Shown: one piece after another, positions 52,520 to 63,493 of the stretch
How the letters are laid out: every line of letters starts with the position of its first letter
Position numbering within the stretch: the stretch's first letter is position 1
Source of the DNA: Prorocentrum cordatum
Taxonomy: Eukaryota; Sar; Dinophyceae; Prorocentrales; Prorocentraceae
Direction: 5' to 3'
Assembly (NCBI GenBank): GCA_963575745.1
Contig: CAUYUJ010001325.1
Location: 557,989-621,988 of the forward strand
DNA: 64,000 nt
The notes under the pieces: generated by a model
Told to the model about the DNA's origin: nothing
Databases searched by the model: none
The model's input: the letters and a program-made list of their open reading frames with translations, nothing else
Program-made: the position numbers and the translations under genes

Positions 52520-52835
52520 CCACACGGATGGAGGGCCGGTCGTTCTCATGATGTGGCCCTCGCTCAGCACACGGATGGAGGGCCAGTCGTGTTCAAAACA
52601 CGATTGTCGCCTGAGAGCCGCCCAGATTCGTTTCACGTGTTTCCAGCATGGACACGGATGGAGGAGGCACGTTGTCAACATGGGGAGGGTCGCACGAGAC
52701 TCCCCAAAGCAATCAGACCATATGAGTGAGCATTCGCAGCAGCTACACGGATGGAGGATGTCCTGGTCAAAGGGAGGGTCTCGCCTGGACAGGAAGATTA
52801 AAAGTGTGCGGCCGCTACACGGATGCCGGGCGTTT
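52520..52835. repeat. 84-bp satellite, locus 1 (diverged)
   Basis: ACACGGATGGAGG recurs at about 52522, 52569, 52654, 52744 and 52815, twice followed by G[CG]C[CG]GTCGT and TGTGGCCCTCGC-like text. This is a worn version of the repeat at 58949-59227 and 61961-62345. It lies 240 bases upstream of the LINE-C RNase H start, as the other two loci lie upstream of RNase H starts. Confidence 0.65.
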
Positions 52836-53071
52836 CGGCTTCAAGGCGGCGCTGTCGCCGGGCACCTCCTCGAGAGGCAAAGGCCTGCCTTGACAGATCC
52901 ACGCCGGCTCGAAGGGTGGAGGGCGCTTTTCCTCAGAGCGGAGTCCCCGCCTGAACTGCGGGCCTGCGGGGCGCGCGTCTCTCAGGGGAAGAACGGCGCT
53001 TCGCGCAGCGACGGGGAGAGCATGCAGGGACTGCTGGGGAGGGGGCCTGGGATGGGAAGGACTACTTTGCA

Positions 53072-53919
53072 GCACCGTTGATACAGCTTGGGTCTACGCT
53101 GGTCCTTCTCAAGGCCTCTCTCGGTCTGGCTGGGGAGTCGTGTGGCGCAGTGATCAAGGGAGAACGTTAGCTAGGCTGTTCTGCCCGCTTGGGGGATTCC
53201 ACTCTGAGACCAGCGTGGCCGCCGAGTTTGCAGCCCCAGCGAGTGCAGCTTCCATTCTGGATGGTGAGGCTGAATTTTTCTCTGACTGCCAAGTTGTTGT
53301 AGATGAATTTTCCAAAAACGCTCGGGACCGTGTGCATCCGAACCGGCCTCACAGTGGCCTGGTGATGCAGACGGACGCATCCTCCCAGGGTCTTCTCAGT
53401 GGTGTTTCCAAGGTTCGGGCCCACCAGGAAGACGACGGGGTCCTCCCGATGGCCGATCGTCTGCACATTATTGGGAACAACGCTGCAGATATACCTGCGA
53501 AGGAGGGTGCACTGATGCACCCCAGGATGTCTGAAGCCGAATCTTCTGGCATTCACTTTTCGTGCTCTGTTGCTCGTGCTGTGACAAAGCTGGCTGCTCA
53601 GATCATGGAGAGATGGCCTCGCACGGATCTCGAGGGGGTCTCTCGTGTCGAGCCCCTGCCCCCGAAGGTTAAGGATCCGAGGCCACCGCAGGGTCGGGCG
53701 CTTCTGGCAGTGTCATCTTTGCCTGCGGGGTTCCCGATCCGTGGCGAAGCCAGCAACAGGTTTTTGCAATCGCCTTTTGCGCGTCGACCCCGCAAGCTGC
53801 AGGAGCTCGAGCACCGATGCCTCGTGGTAGACTTCAGCGACAACAGTTCCGCTTGCGTCTTCCAGGCATGTGGGGCTTTCACGACTGGAGGGCAGGTGAG
53901 GCGGCTCGCCAAGAAATGA
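53072..53919 (+). pseudogene. LINE-C: 3' fragment with RNase H
   Basis: STVDTAWVYAGPSQGLSRSG opens an RNase H (Asp at 53080-53082), and SRSGWGVVWRSDQGRTLA continues in the same frame. SETSVAAEFAA carries a likely second acidic residue and DCQVVVDEFSKNA the TDxxxV position. KVRAHQED (about 53410) supplies the His, and GNNAADIPAKEGA (about 53473) the last Asp. The frame is open for nearly 280 codons, to a TGA at 53917. The end, CLVVDFSDNSSACVFQACGA, is a damaged C-terminal finger. No RT upstream. The start-codon choice is meaningless since it is a 5'-truncated element. Confidence 0.78.
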
Positions 53920-54069
53920 GACGGCTGTTCGCCTGCTCGTAGTCAAGCTTGGTCGAGATTGTGCAAAGGTCTCCACCCCGATCATAAGCGGGTCGGGGAA
54001 ACTGCCGATGTCGAGACTGTTTGCCCCCTGTGAGGGGGTCTGTGGCGGTGGATGTCAAAAGAGGCATCC

Positions 54070-54275
54070 TGCTCCTCCTCCTCCTCCTCCTCCTTCTCCT
54101 CCTCATTATCATCACCCTGCTGCTCCTCCTCCTCCTCCTCCTCCTCCTCCTCCTCCTCCTCCTCTTCCTCCTCCTCCTCCTCCTCCTCGTCCTCCTCCTC
54201 CTCCGTCTCCTCCTCCTCCTCCTCCTCCTCCTCCTCCTCCTCCTCCTCCTCCTCCTCCTCCTCCTCCCCCCTCCT
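54070..54275. repeat. (TCC)n tail 3' of LINE-C
   Basis: TCC triplets with one TTATCATCACC break, 150 bases after the LINE-C stop. Further TCC patches at 54353-54405 and 54560-54640. Confidence 0.93.
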
Positions 54276-54639
54276 GCTCCTCCGCCTCCGCTTCATCGCA
54301 CGCGGCTGCCTGTGAGTCACCGCGGGCACTGGCCGGCAGGCTGGCTCAGCTCCTCCTCATTCTCCTCCTCCGGCTCCCCCTCCTTCTCCTCCTCCAGCGG
54401 GTACGCGCAAGGTCCGAACCAAACCACAAGCCCGAAGACTTGTTTTGAGACCGTGGGAAAATGTGTCTGGCCTTCTTGTGAAGCACCACCCTTGTCTCTG
54501 GCCTGTGGATCATCCAGCCCAAAGAAGGAATGAAGAATCTGTGTTCGGGCCTTGCGGGTCGTTCCTCCTCCTCTTCCTCCTCCTCCTCGCCTCCTCGTCC
54601 TCCCCCTCCTCGCCCTCGTACTCCTCCGCCCGCATCATC

Positions 54640-55225
54640 CCGACCAAGGAGCTGCCCACGACCTCTGCTGTGGCGGTGGTGCACCACAGCTGGTGCGCCT
54701 GCAGAAGGGGGCCGCGCGATCTGCCCGCGGTACTGCAGGTCGACCTCCTGGCTGGCGGGACCGACATGGCCGCAGCTCCCGCGGTCTCCCCGCGAGCCCC
54801 CGGACGTGTCGCAGCCCAAGGCCGAAGCGATCATCCAGCACGTCGGCGCGCAGGCGGTGGCCCTTTCCTCGGCGGCCCAGCTCGCCACGCGGGCCCTCGA
54901 CGCGGCGCCGCGCCTCGACGACCCTGGCAACCTGGGGGCGCCAGTCGAGACGCGCTGGGCGGTGGGCGACGGCTGCGTGGATGTGAACGGCCATCAGCCT
55001 CGACGAGCTGGGCCCATCGTCTTCTGCAAGGTGTGCGTGTCCCCGTCGGGTGCGGGGACATCCCGCACGCTGCAGGCGCCGTGCCTTCGGCTGCCAGATG
55101 CCGAGGGCCGCGGCGAGCGCACCTGCCTGTCCAACTTGCGCTCGCGGCTTAAGAAGTTGCAGCCGATAGGCATCCCGAGGCGGGTGCTCCCTTGTCGTGG
55201 AAGAGTCGGCCAGCTGATCGGGTGA
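54640..55225 (+). pseudogene. LINE-E: C-terminal fragment with zinc finger
   Basis: One frame reads VSQPKAEAIIQHVGAQAVAL, SSAAQLATRALDAAPRLDD and then AGPIVFCKVCVSPSGAGTSR, TLQAPCLRLPD and RLKKLQPIGIP, ending at 55225. IVFCKVC..SG..SRTLQAPC has the CxxC-x(n)-C layout of the LINE terminal finger, and LRSRLKKLQPIGIP matches the usual last helix (xLxxLxxGxHP). It is directly followed by an ACAC microsatellite. RNase H is not recognisable upstream. Confidence 0.5.
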
Positions 55226-55530
55226 GCCTGGCGGCGGCGGTGACCACAGCACACAACACGCAACACACAACACACACAGAACACACAACACACAACACAC
55301 AATACACACAACCCACACAACACGCAACACACAACACAAAACACACAACACACAACACATAACACACAACACACACCACACAACACACAAACACAACACA
55401 AAACACAAAACACAAACCACACCACACAACACACAACACACAACACATGCACAACGCACGACACAAAACACAACACACAGCACACAACACACAACACACA
55501 CACACACACACACACGCGCACACAAACACC

Positions 55531-55571
<41 letters not shown>

Positions 55572-55610
55572 GCACACGCACGTGCGCAAACACACACACA
55601 CACACACGCG

Positions 55611-55663
<53 letters not shown>

Positions 55664-55665
55664 CA
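55226..55665. repeat. (AACAC)n then (CA)n microsatellite
   Basis: ACACAACACACA units pass into pure CA/CG dinucleotides. Begins within a few tens of bases of the LINE-E stop. Confidence 0.95.
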
Positions 55666-56712
55666 AGTGTAGCACGATCCCCTGTGAAGGCGACCACAGC
55701 GCCAGCGCGAACCACGCACGGCGCTAGTGTGTTGTGTGCGTTTGTGTATGAATGTGTTCATTCGTTCGTTCGCTCGTTCGTTCGTTCGTTGCCCGCCACA
55801 GGCGGGACCGTCACATCCTCGCACCAGGCTCACGACAGGCCGCCCTCCGAGCGAGACATGCCAATGACGGTGACTGAGGGGGAGGTGCACTGGTGGGGCA
55901 CGCTCCACTGTGCGGACACCCAACCACACCGAACAAGCACACAACCCCGCACCGACACGCAGCCTTCTAGAACTCCCAACCACAAGGACAGGTCCCTCTC
56001 TGGAACTGGAACGCCCAGCCGCAGCCATCATGCGTCCCAACACACAAGCGCGAGCCAGCTCCCACGACGCAGCCGGGCAGGCGTGCGTGCTTTTCGCCGC
56101 GGTGTCCCGCTCCGCGTGGCGCGATGGGGTAACACCCCTCCGCGCGACACCGCACAAGGGCTCGCTTGAGCATATGGGCGCACGGGATGGCGAGGGTGCG
56201 CGTACCATTGAGCCAACATGGGGGGTGGGCACGGGAAAGGAAAAGGGAAGGCGGGAGGGACGAGGAACTGGATATTGGAGTCAGAGACGGGTGCAAGTAG
56301 CCACCACCCGAATAATTGATGGCCTTGGGCCCGGCACGGCGGGTACAGGGGCGGAGCCTAGACAGGTTTATGGCAAGTCACCGACGACAACGAAGGCGAC
56401 ACTCCCTCCTGGACGATACGAGTTAATGTGCTCCGCCAAAACTCCACGTGCCGCAGCAGCCCGGCGGGTTCAGAGGGGTCGCAACGCTGAAGGCGTTCTT
56501 TGTCAATCCGCAGCCTCTGCAAAAGACACCGTGAATCGGGCAGCCAGACCGCAACCAGAAGGGGCGCGGTACGGGCAAGGTCCAAGAACTCGAGGCGGAG
56601 GCGCTCGTGCAGTGGCCGCGAGTCGACGGGGAGGCTCGCCTCGCGATTGCTGCGGGGGCATGCTGGCAGGAGCGGCGCGGAGGGACGGGACTAGAGCCGA
56701 TGCTCTGGACAC
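55666..56712. other. No gene recognised; (TTCG)n at 55757-55790
   Basis: A small (GTTC)n/(TTCG)n tract and otherwise unassigned DNA between CA and GT tracts. Plus-strand frames up to 344 codons lack motifs. Confidence 0.5.
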
Positions 56713-56862
56713 GACAGCACAGCACAGCACAGCACAGCGCAGCACAAGACAGCACAAACAGCACAACACAGCACAACACGGCACAGTACAACACAGCACA
56801 GCACAACACAGCACATCACAGCACAACACGACACAGCACAACACAGCAGCGCACATCACAGC
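56713..56862. repeat. (CACAG/CACAA)n microsatellite
   Basis: CACAG and CACAACACAG units over 150 bases. Confidence 0.93.
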
Positions 56863-56874
56863 ACGCGTCATTTG

Positions 56875-57945
56875 GCGTGTGTGTGTGTACGCGTGTGTGT
56901 ATGTGCGAGCAAGTGTGAGTGCAAATGCGTGTAAATGTGTGTAAGTGTATGTGAGTGTGTGTAAGTGTGTGAGAGTGCGTGTAAGTGTGTGTAAGTGTGT
57001 ATGTAAGTGTATGCAAGTGTGTGTAAGTGTGTGTAAGTGTGTGTCAAGTGTGTAAGTGTGTGTAAGTGTGTAAGTGTGTGTCAGTGTGTGAGTGTGTGTA
57101 AGTGTGTGTGAATGTGTCTGTATGCATGTGTGTCTGTGTGTCCGTGTGTCTGTGCGTCTGTGCGTCTGTGTGTCTGTGGTCTGTGTGGCTGTGTGTGTCT
57201 GTGTGTGTGGTTGTGTGTGTGTTTGTGTGTGGTGTGTCTGTGGTGTGTGTGATCTGTGTGGTGTGTGTGGTGTGTGTGGTGTGTGTGGTGTGTGTGTGGT
57301 GTGTGGTGTGTGTGTGGTGTGTGTGTGTTGTGTGGTGTGTGTGGTGTGTGTGTGGTGTGTGTGGTGTGTGTGGTGTGTCTGGTGTGTCTGGTGTGTGTGA
57401 GTGTGAGTGTGAGTGTGAGTGTGAGTGTGAGCGTGAGCGTGAGTGTGAGTGTGAGTGTGAGTGTGAATGTGTGTGTGAGTGGTGTGAGTGTGAGTGTGAG
57501 TGTGAGTGTGAGTGTGAGTGTGAGTGTGAGTGTGCATGTGAGTGTGAGTGTGAGTGCGAGTGTGAATGTGCGTGTGCGTGCGTGCGTGCGTGCGTGGGTG
57601 CGTGCGTGTTTACGTGAGTGCGTGCGTGCGTGCGTGCGCGTGCGCGTGCGCGTGCGCGTGCGAGTGTGAGTGTGAGTGTGAGTGTGAGTGTGAGTGTGAG
57701 TGCGAGTGTGAATGTGTGAATGTGTGAATGTGTGAATGTGTGAATGTGTGAATGTGTGAATGTGTGAGTGTGAGTGTGAGTGTGAGTGTGAGTGTGAGTG
57801 TGAGTGTCTGTATTTGTTTCTCTGTGTCTGTATGTGTTTCTCTGTGTCTCTGTGTGTGCCTGTGTGTCTGTTTGTCTGTGTCTGTGTGTCTGTGTGTCTG
57901 TGTGTCTGTGTGTGGTGTGTGTGGTGTGTGTGTGTGCCCGCAGCT
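56875..57945. repeat. (GT)n-rich tract of about 1.07 kb
   Basis: GTGTAAGT, GTGTCT, GTGTGGT and GAGTGT sub-blocks in succession. Each block has its own higher-order period, so the tract probably grew in several bursts. Cys/Val or His/Thr frames are artefacts. Confidence 0.95.
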
Positions 57946-58200
57946 ACTGCGTCGGCTACCTCTTCGACGTCCTGAGCTTGCTGGTGTTTGGGCTTCCTCG
58001 CGGTCGGCCTGGTGTTCGACGCCCACGCTGCAAGGAAGGCTGTCGGCCGTCGTCGATCGTGGGGGTGGAAGCTAGGTCCTGAGGCCTCGCGCCCCCCCCT
58101 AATGCTCGCCATCGGCTTAGTCATTGCTCTGGCCTCCTCGTCCCCCTCATCTGGTGGACGGGAGCAGGTTTTTGCATCAGCTGGTTCGAGCAGCTGGTTT
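57946..58200 (+). other. Short open frame of unknown nature
   Basis: After the GT tract a frame gives [30 protein letters not shown] and LMLAIGLVIALASSS, with two possible hydrophobic segments. Another frame gives [19 protein letters not shown]. Either may be the decayed end of a gene or element. No family recognised. Confidence 0.3.
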
Positions 58201-58560
58201 TAGCAACAAACAAGGACGTGCCCCGAGGAGCAAACTAGTTCGACTGGTTAAAGATGAGTAGACTCGCGTCGTAGGCCCAGGCATGGGTGCTGTGCAAGGC
58301 ATGCCTCTGGCTAGTGGGAGTGGCTTCTGGGCCCCTGCTAGCCAGGGGCTGTCATGCGCGACCCCCTTCCAGAGCCTCAGGCCCGCCCCGCGTGGGGCCT
58401 GCCAGCGAAGCGCTGGCCGCCGCGCCACAGCTCCCGAGGCCCCCTCTGCAAACGCTGTCGTGTTTTGCCTTATCAGGGGTGTGAGCACCCCAAGAGAATG
58501 AAATCTGGCGACAAGAGCCCAGGCGCAGAACATGTAGTTTGTGAAACGTGACTTGTGGTG
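58201..58560. other. No gene recognised
   Basis: GC-balanced unique DNA with no domain. Confidence 0.4.
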
Positions 58561-58564
58561 TTCG

Positions 58565-58935
58565 CATGGAAGACAGACAGACTCCTCCCTCCTTCTGTTC
58601 CGCCTTCTCATCCTCTTCTCACTTTATACTCCTCCTCCTCCTCCTCCTCATTATCCCCCTCCTTCGCTTTCTCTGCCTTCTCCTCCTTCTCCTCCTCCTC
58701 GTCCTTCTCCTCCTCTTCCTCCTCCTCCTTTTCCTCCTCGGCCACCGGCCGGCTGACTGGCTCAGCTCTTCCTCCTCCTCCTCCTCCTCCTCCTCCTGCT
58801 CCTCCTCCTGCTCCTCCTCATCCTCCGCCTCCTCCTCCTTTTCCTCCTCGGGCACCGGCCGGCTGACTGGCTCAGCTCTTCTTCCTCCGCCTCCTCCTCC
58901 TCCTCATCCTCCTCCTCCTCCTCCTCCCTCCTCCC
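58565..58935. repeat. (TCC)n tracts with duplicated CGGCCGGCTGACTGGCTCAG
   Basis: TCC triplets interrupted twice by ACCGGCCGGCTGACTGGCTC followed by AGCTCTTC (about 58745 and 58854). The same GGCTGGCTCAG-like phrase occurs in the TCC region at 54335. Confidence 0.88.
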
Positions 58936-58948
58936 CCCATATCTCCTC

Positions 58949-59227
58949 CACAGCTTCACGGATGGAGGGCGGGTCGCTTTAAAATGTCGCTCTGGCCTCA
59001 GCGCCGCGCACATTCGTTCTAACAACTTGCAAGAGCTTCACGGATTGAGGGCGGGTCGTTTTCAAAGTGTGGTTCTCGCCTTAGCGCCGCGAAATGTGGC
59101 TCTCGCCTTAGCGCCGCGAACATCTGCTTTTAATATTTGCAAGAGTTTCACGGATTGAGGACTGCTGCTTTTCAAAATGTGGCTCTCGCTTTTGCGCCGC
59201 GCACATTTGTTTTAAACATTTGCAAGT
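58949..59227. repeat. 84-bp satellite, locus 2
   Basis: Three to four units of AGCTTCACGGATTGAGGGCG, GGTCGTTTTCAAAGTGTGG, TCTCGCCTTAGCGCCGCG, AACATTCGTTTTAA, ending TTTGCAAG. One unit has an internal duplication of TGTGG[CT]TCTCGCCTTAGCG. Confidence 0.9.
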
Positions 59228-59562
59228 TGTTCGCGGAATCCCATGATCAACGTACCAGAAATGGCGTTTGGGAAGGATTCAGGACGATGCGGGCGCAACA
59301 ATTATTTCGATTCGCTGTGTCGAAACCACAAGCATGGCATTCTGGCACGATTCCGGATCGTCACGACGCAGCAGTCAGGTTGAGACGTGGCGTTGAAATC
59401 CCGAGAGCAATGTTTGAGCACGCTTCAGGATCTTCAAACGGTTGTCTTCAGACGACGCAGTTCCCTCCATGGAAATAAACCGTTGTAGTGGCCCACGAAG
59501 AGGGAACTTGGAGGGAGGGTTCATTCCAACATCGTTGATGACTCTTGGGTTTACACTGGTCC
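59228..59562 (+). repeat. Shared 0.3 kb flank ending in RNase H start, locus 2
   Basis: Same order as 62346-62690: GTACCAGAA, AGGATTCAGGA, GGGCGCAACA, TTGATTCGC-like, GTGGCGTTGAAATCCCGAGA, CGATGT/CAATGT, CACGC[CT]TCAGGATTTC-like, then ACATCGTTGATGACTCTTGG and TTTACACTGGTCC. The last part translates as NIVDDSWVYTGP, the first strand of the RNase H in LINE-C (STVDTAWVYAGP). TCC repeats begin immediately afterwards. Confidence 0.78.
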
Positions 59563-59665
59563 TCCTCCTCCTCGTCCTCCTACTCCTCCACCCCCTTCTC
59601 CTCCTCCTTCTCCTCCTCCTATTCCTCCTCCTCCTCCTCCTCCTCCTCCTCCTCCTCCTGATCAG

Positions 59666-59739
<74 letters not shown>

Positions 59740-59783
59740 GCATCATCATCAGCATCATCATCAGCATCATCATCATCAGAGAG
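59563..59783. repeat. (TCC)n then (CAT)n
   Basis: TCC triplets to about 59660, then ATC triplets. They start exactly at the GGTCC of the RNase H stub. Confidence 0.94.
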
Positions 59784-59839
59784 AGCGTGATCCACCGCCG
59801 CTTTACTGTGGAAAATTGCCGCTCTTTTCCTCCGGAACC

Positions 59840-60605
59840 CGGGGATCCCCCCCCCACCCTCCCAAAATCCCCCCCCCCTGCTGGACCCCCCCCCCTTCCC
59901 CCGGCAAAACCCCCCCCTCTCCCCTAACCCCCCCCCCCCCCTCGAACTCGAAAACCGGGGGGGTCACTACCGGTTTCGAACCCCCCCCCCCCCAAAAACC
60001 GGAGTGGGGTCACTACCGGTTCGAACCACTGAGCTGTCCCACTGTTCCCACCACTGTCCCCCACTGTCCCCACCACTGTCCCCACTGTACCTCTGTCCCA
60101 TTGTCCCACCGCCGTCCTCGCCACCGCCTTCACCACTGTGCCCACCACCACTGTACCCTCCGCTGTCCTACTGTTTCCACCACATTCCCACTGTCCCCAC
60201 ACCACTGTCCCCACCACCACCGTTCCCACCACTGTCCCACTGTCCCCACTGCTCCCACCATTGTCCTCACCATTGTCCCCACCACTACCGTCCCCACCAC
60301 TGTCCCACTGTCCCCACCACTGTCCCGCTGTCCCCTCACCACTGTCCCCACCACCACCGTCCCCACCACTGTCCGCACCCCCCCTCGGTTTTCGAGGGGG
60401 GGGGGGGGGGGTTCGAACCGGTAGTGACCCCCCCGGTTTTCGAGTTCGAGCGGGGGGGGGGGGTCGAACCGGTAGTGACCCCCCCCTTTTCATGATGAAC
60501 TGGGGGGGGGGGTGAGGGGTTCGAACCGGTAGTGACTCCCCCCGGTTTTCCGGAGGGGGGGGGGAGGGGTTCGGGTAGTGACCCCCCCCGGTTTTCCGCC
60601 AGCAG
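59840..60605. repeat. Foldback of CCGGTAGTGACC motifs around a minisatellite
   Basis: GGTCACTACCGGTT occurs at about 59960 and 60008; its reverse complement AACCGGTAGTGAC occurs at about 60416, 60465 and 60522, with a shorter form at 60567. All are next to long C or G runs. Between them (60025-60375) is a CCACTGTCCC minisatellite. Homopolymer lengths may be unreliable. Confidence 0.85.
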
Positions 60606-60614
60606 CGGTAGAAC

Positions 60615-61615
<1,001 letters not shown>

Positions 61616-61845
61616 ATCCGCTTCCTCCGCCTCCTCCTTCACCCCCTCCTCCACCTTCTCCTCCTCCTCCACCTCCCCCTCCCCCTCCCCCTCCTCCTCC
61701 TCCTCCTCCTCCTCCTCCTCCTCCTCGTTCTCCTCCTCGTTCTCCTCCTTCTCGACGTTGTCGTCGTCGTCCTCCTCCTCCTTCTTCGCCTCCCCCTCCT
61801 CCTCCTTCTCCTCCTCCTCCTCATCTTCTTCCTCCTCCGCCTCAC
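61616..61845. repeat. (TCC)n microsatellite
   Basis: TCC triplets with TTC and GTT breaks. Confidence 0.93.
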
Positions 61846-61960
61846 TTCTTTTTCGTTACAAATAACTCCCTGGTCGCACCCCGAGGCTGGTCGAAGGGGC
61901 GGGCCGGACGTTCTGCATAAAACTTCCTCGCCATTTATGATCCTGAAGTTCAAAAATTTG

Positions 61961-62345
61961 CAGCAGCTTCACGGATGGAGGGCGGGTGGATTTCAAAATG
62001 CGGTTTTCGCCTTAACGCCGCACACAATCGTCTTAAACAACTGCAGAAGCTTCCCGGATTGAGGGCGGGTGGTGTTAGAACTGTGGCTTTCGCCTTAAAG
62101 CCACGCACATTCGTGTTAAACATTCGCAAGAGCTTCACGGATTGAGGGCAGGTCGTTTTCAAAGTGTGGCTCCCGCTTAGGTTCCGCGCACATGAGTGGT
62201 AAAATGTTGTTGGCGAGAGCGGGTCGTTTTCAAAATGTGGCTCTCGCCTGAGTGTCGCACACATTCGGGCTGATGGCGGGTGGTTTTCAAAATGCGGCTC
62301 TCGCCCTAGCGCCGCGAACTTTCGTTTTAGAACAATCCAGAAGAT
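61961..62345. repeat. 84-bp satellite, locus 3
   Basis: About four and a half units of GCTTCACGGATTGAGGGC, GGTCGTTTTCAAA[AG]TG[TC]GG and CTCTCGCC[TC]TAGCGCCGC. Unit spacing about 84, with one shortened unit near 62215. Confidence 0.9.
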
Positions 62346-62690
62346 TCACGTGTACTCATGGCTGATGTACCAGAAGCGGACTTCTGGAACGGTTCAGGAT
62401 TGTCAGGGCGCAACACTTACGTTGATTCGCGGCGTGGAAGTCCCAGGAATGGTGTTTTGGACCGGTTCAGGATCGCCAAAGCGTACAAGTCAGTTTAACT
62501 CGTGGCGTTGAAATCCCGAGAACGATGTCTTGGCACGCCTCAGGATTTCAACACGTTTCTCCACCAACGGGGCAACATTCTCAGTGGACATGAACCCTTG
62601 TATACCCTTGTAAGGGGCCTATGAAAAGTGAGCTAGGAAAAATGATGTATTTCAACACCGTTGATGGGTCTTGTGCTTACACTGGTCCAA
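62346..62690 (+). repeat. Shared 0.3 kb flank ending in RNase H start, locus 3
   Basis: Counterpart of 59228-59562. Ends AACACCGTTGATGGGTCTTG and TGCTTACACTGGTCC, translating as NTVDGSCAYTGP, an RNase H first strand with its Asp. The (TCC)n expansion follows at once, after PTIPPLLLI-type text. Confidence 0.78.
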
Positions 62691-63045
62691 CTATTCCTCC
62701 ACTCCTCCTCATCAGTCTCCTCCTCCTCCTCCTCCACCTCCTCCTCTTCCGCTTATCCTACTCCTCCGCGTCCTCCTTCTCCTCCTCCTCCTCCTCCTCT
62801 TCCTCCTCCTCCTCCTCGTCAACCCACTCCTCCTTCTCCTTCTCCTGCTCCTTCTCCTCCTCCTCCTCCTCCTCCTCCCCCTCCTCCTCCTCCTCCTCCC
62901 CCTCCTCCTCCTCCTCCTCCTGCTCCTTCTTCTCCTCCTCCTCCTCCTCCTCCTCCTCCTCCTCTTCATCCTTCTCCTCCTCCTCCCTTCTCCTCCTCCC
63001 CCTCGTCAGCCTCCTCCTCCTCGTCCTCCTCGCCCTACTCTTCCT
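62691..63045. repeat. (TCC)n microsatellite
   Basis: About 350 bases of TCC triplets with TTC/GTC breaks, starting in the RNase H stub. Confidence 0.94.
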
Positions 63046-63493
63046 TGTCATCATTGGTGGAATCAGTTACTTGCCTTCGCAGGCGGGCGCCGTCAGCGGC
63101 GGTCTGGACGCGGCTCGGAAGGCAGGCCAGGACGGACCCCGTGGTAGGGGTCCCGAGACTGGTTTCATTGGGTGCGGGCGAGGGGGGGAGGGGCGTTCTC
63201 AGAAGGGAGCGCGGGCTTCTGAGGAGCTCTCTTCGATCTGGGGTGGGTGGACCGAACCCCACATAACAGAGCACACTTTGATGAAAAGAATCTGGGACCA
63301 AACCCGGCAGGCGCAGGCCCGCAACAAATGCGGCCGCAACCCCTCTCGATAACCGACAGGGCAGCGAATCACGAATCGACTTGGCGGGGCGCGGCGTGGA
63401 TCAACCGCCGATTAGCAGGCAGGGCAGCTTCGAAGTCGCCCTCTGCCTTCTTAGAAAGTGATCCCTACCGGCGCCACCCCCCTATTTTGGGCG
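63046..63493. other. No gene recognised
   Basis: GC-rich DNA with TTCTCAGAAGG near 63192, recalling the CTTCTCAGAAG palindromes. No domain. Confidence 0.45.

Noticed and set aside
55226-55665. Telomeric repeat
   Set aside because: Units are AACAC and CA, not the TTTAGGG type expected in dinoflagellates, and the tract is internal.
60400-60540. B-box promoters in GGTTCGAACC words
   Set aside because: The words are part of a palindromic repeat next to G runs and occur in both orientations; no RNA structure follows.
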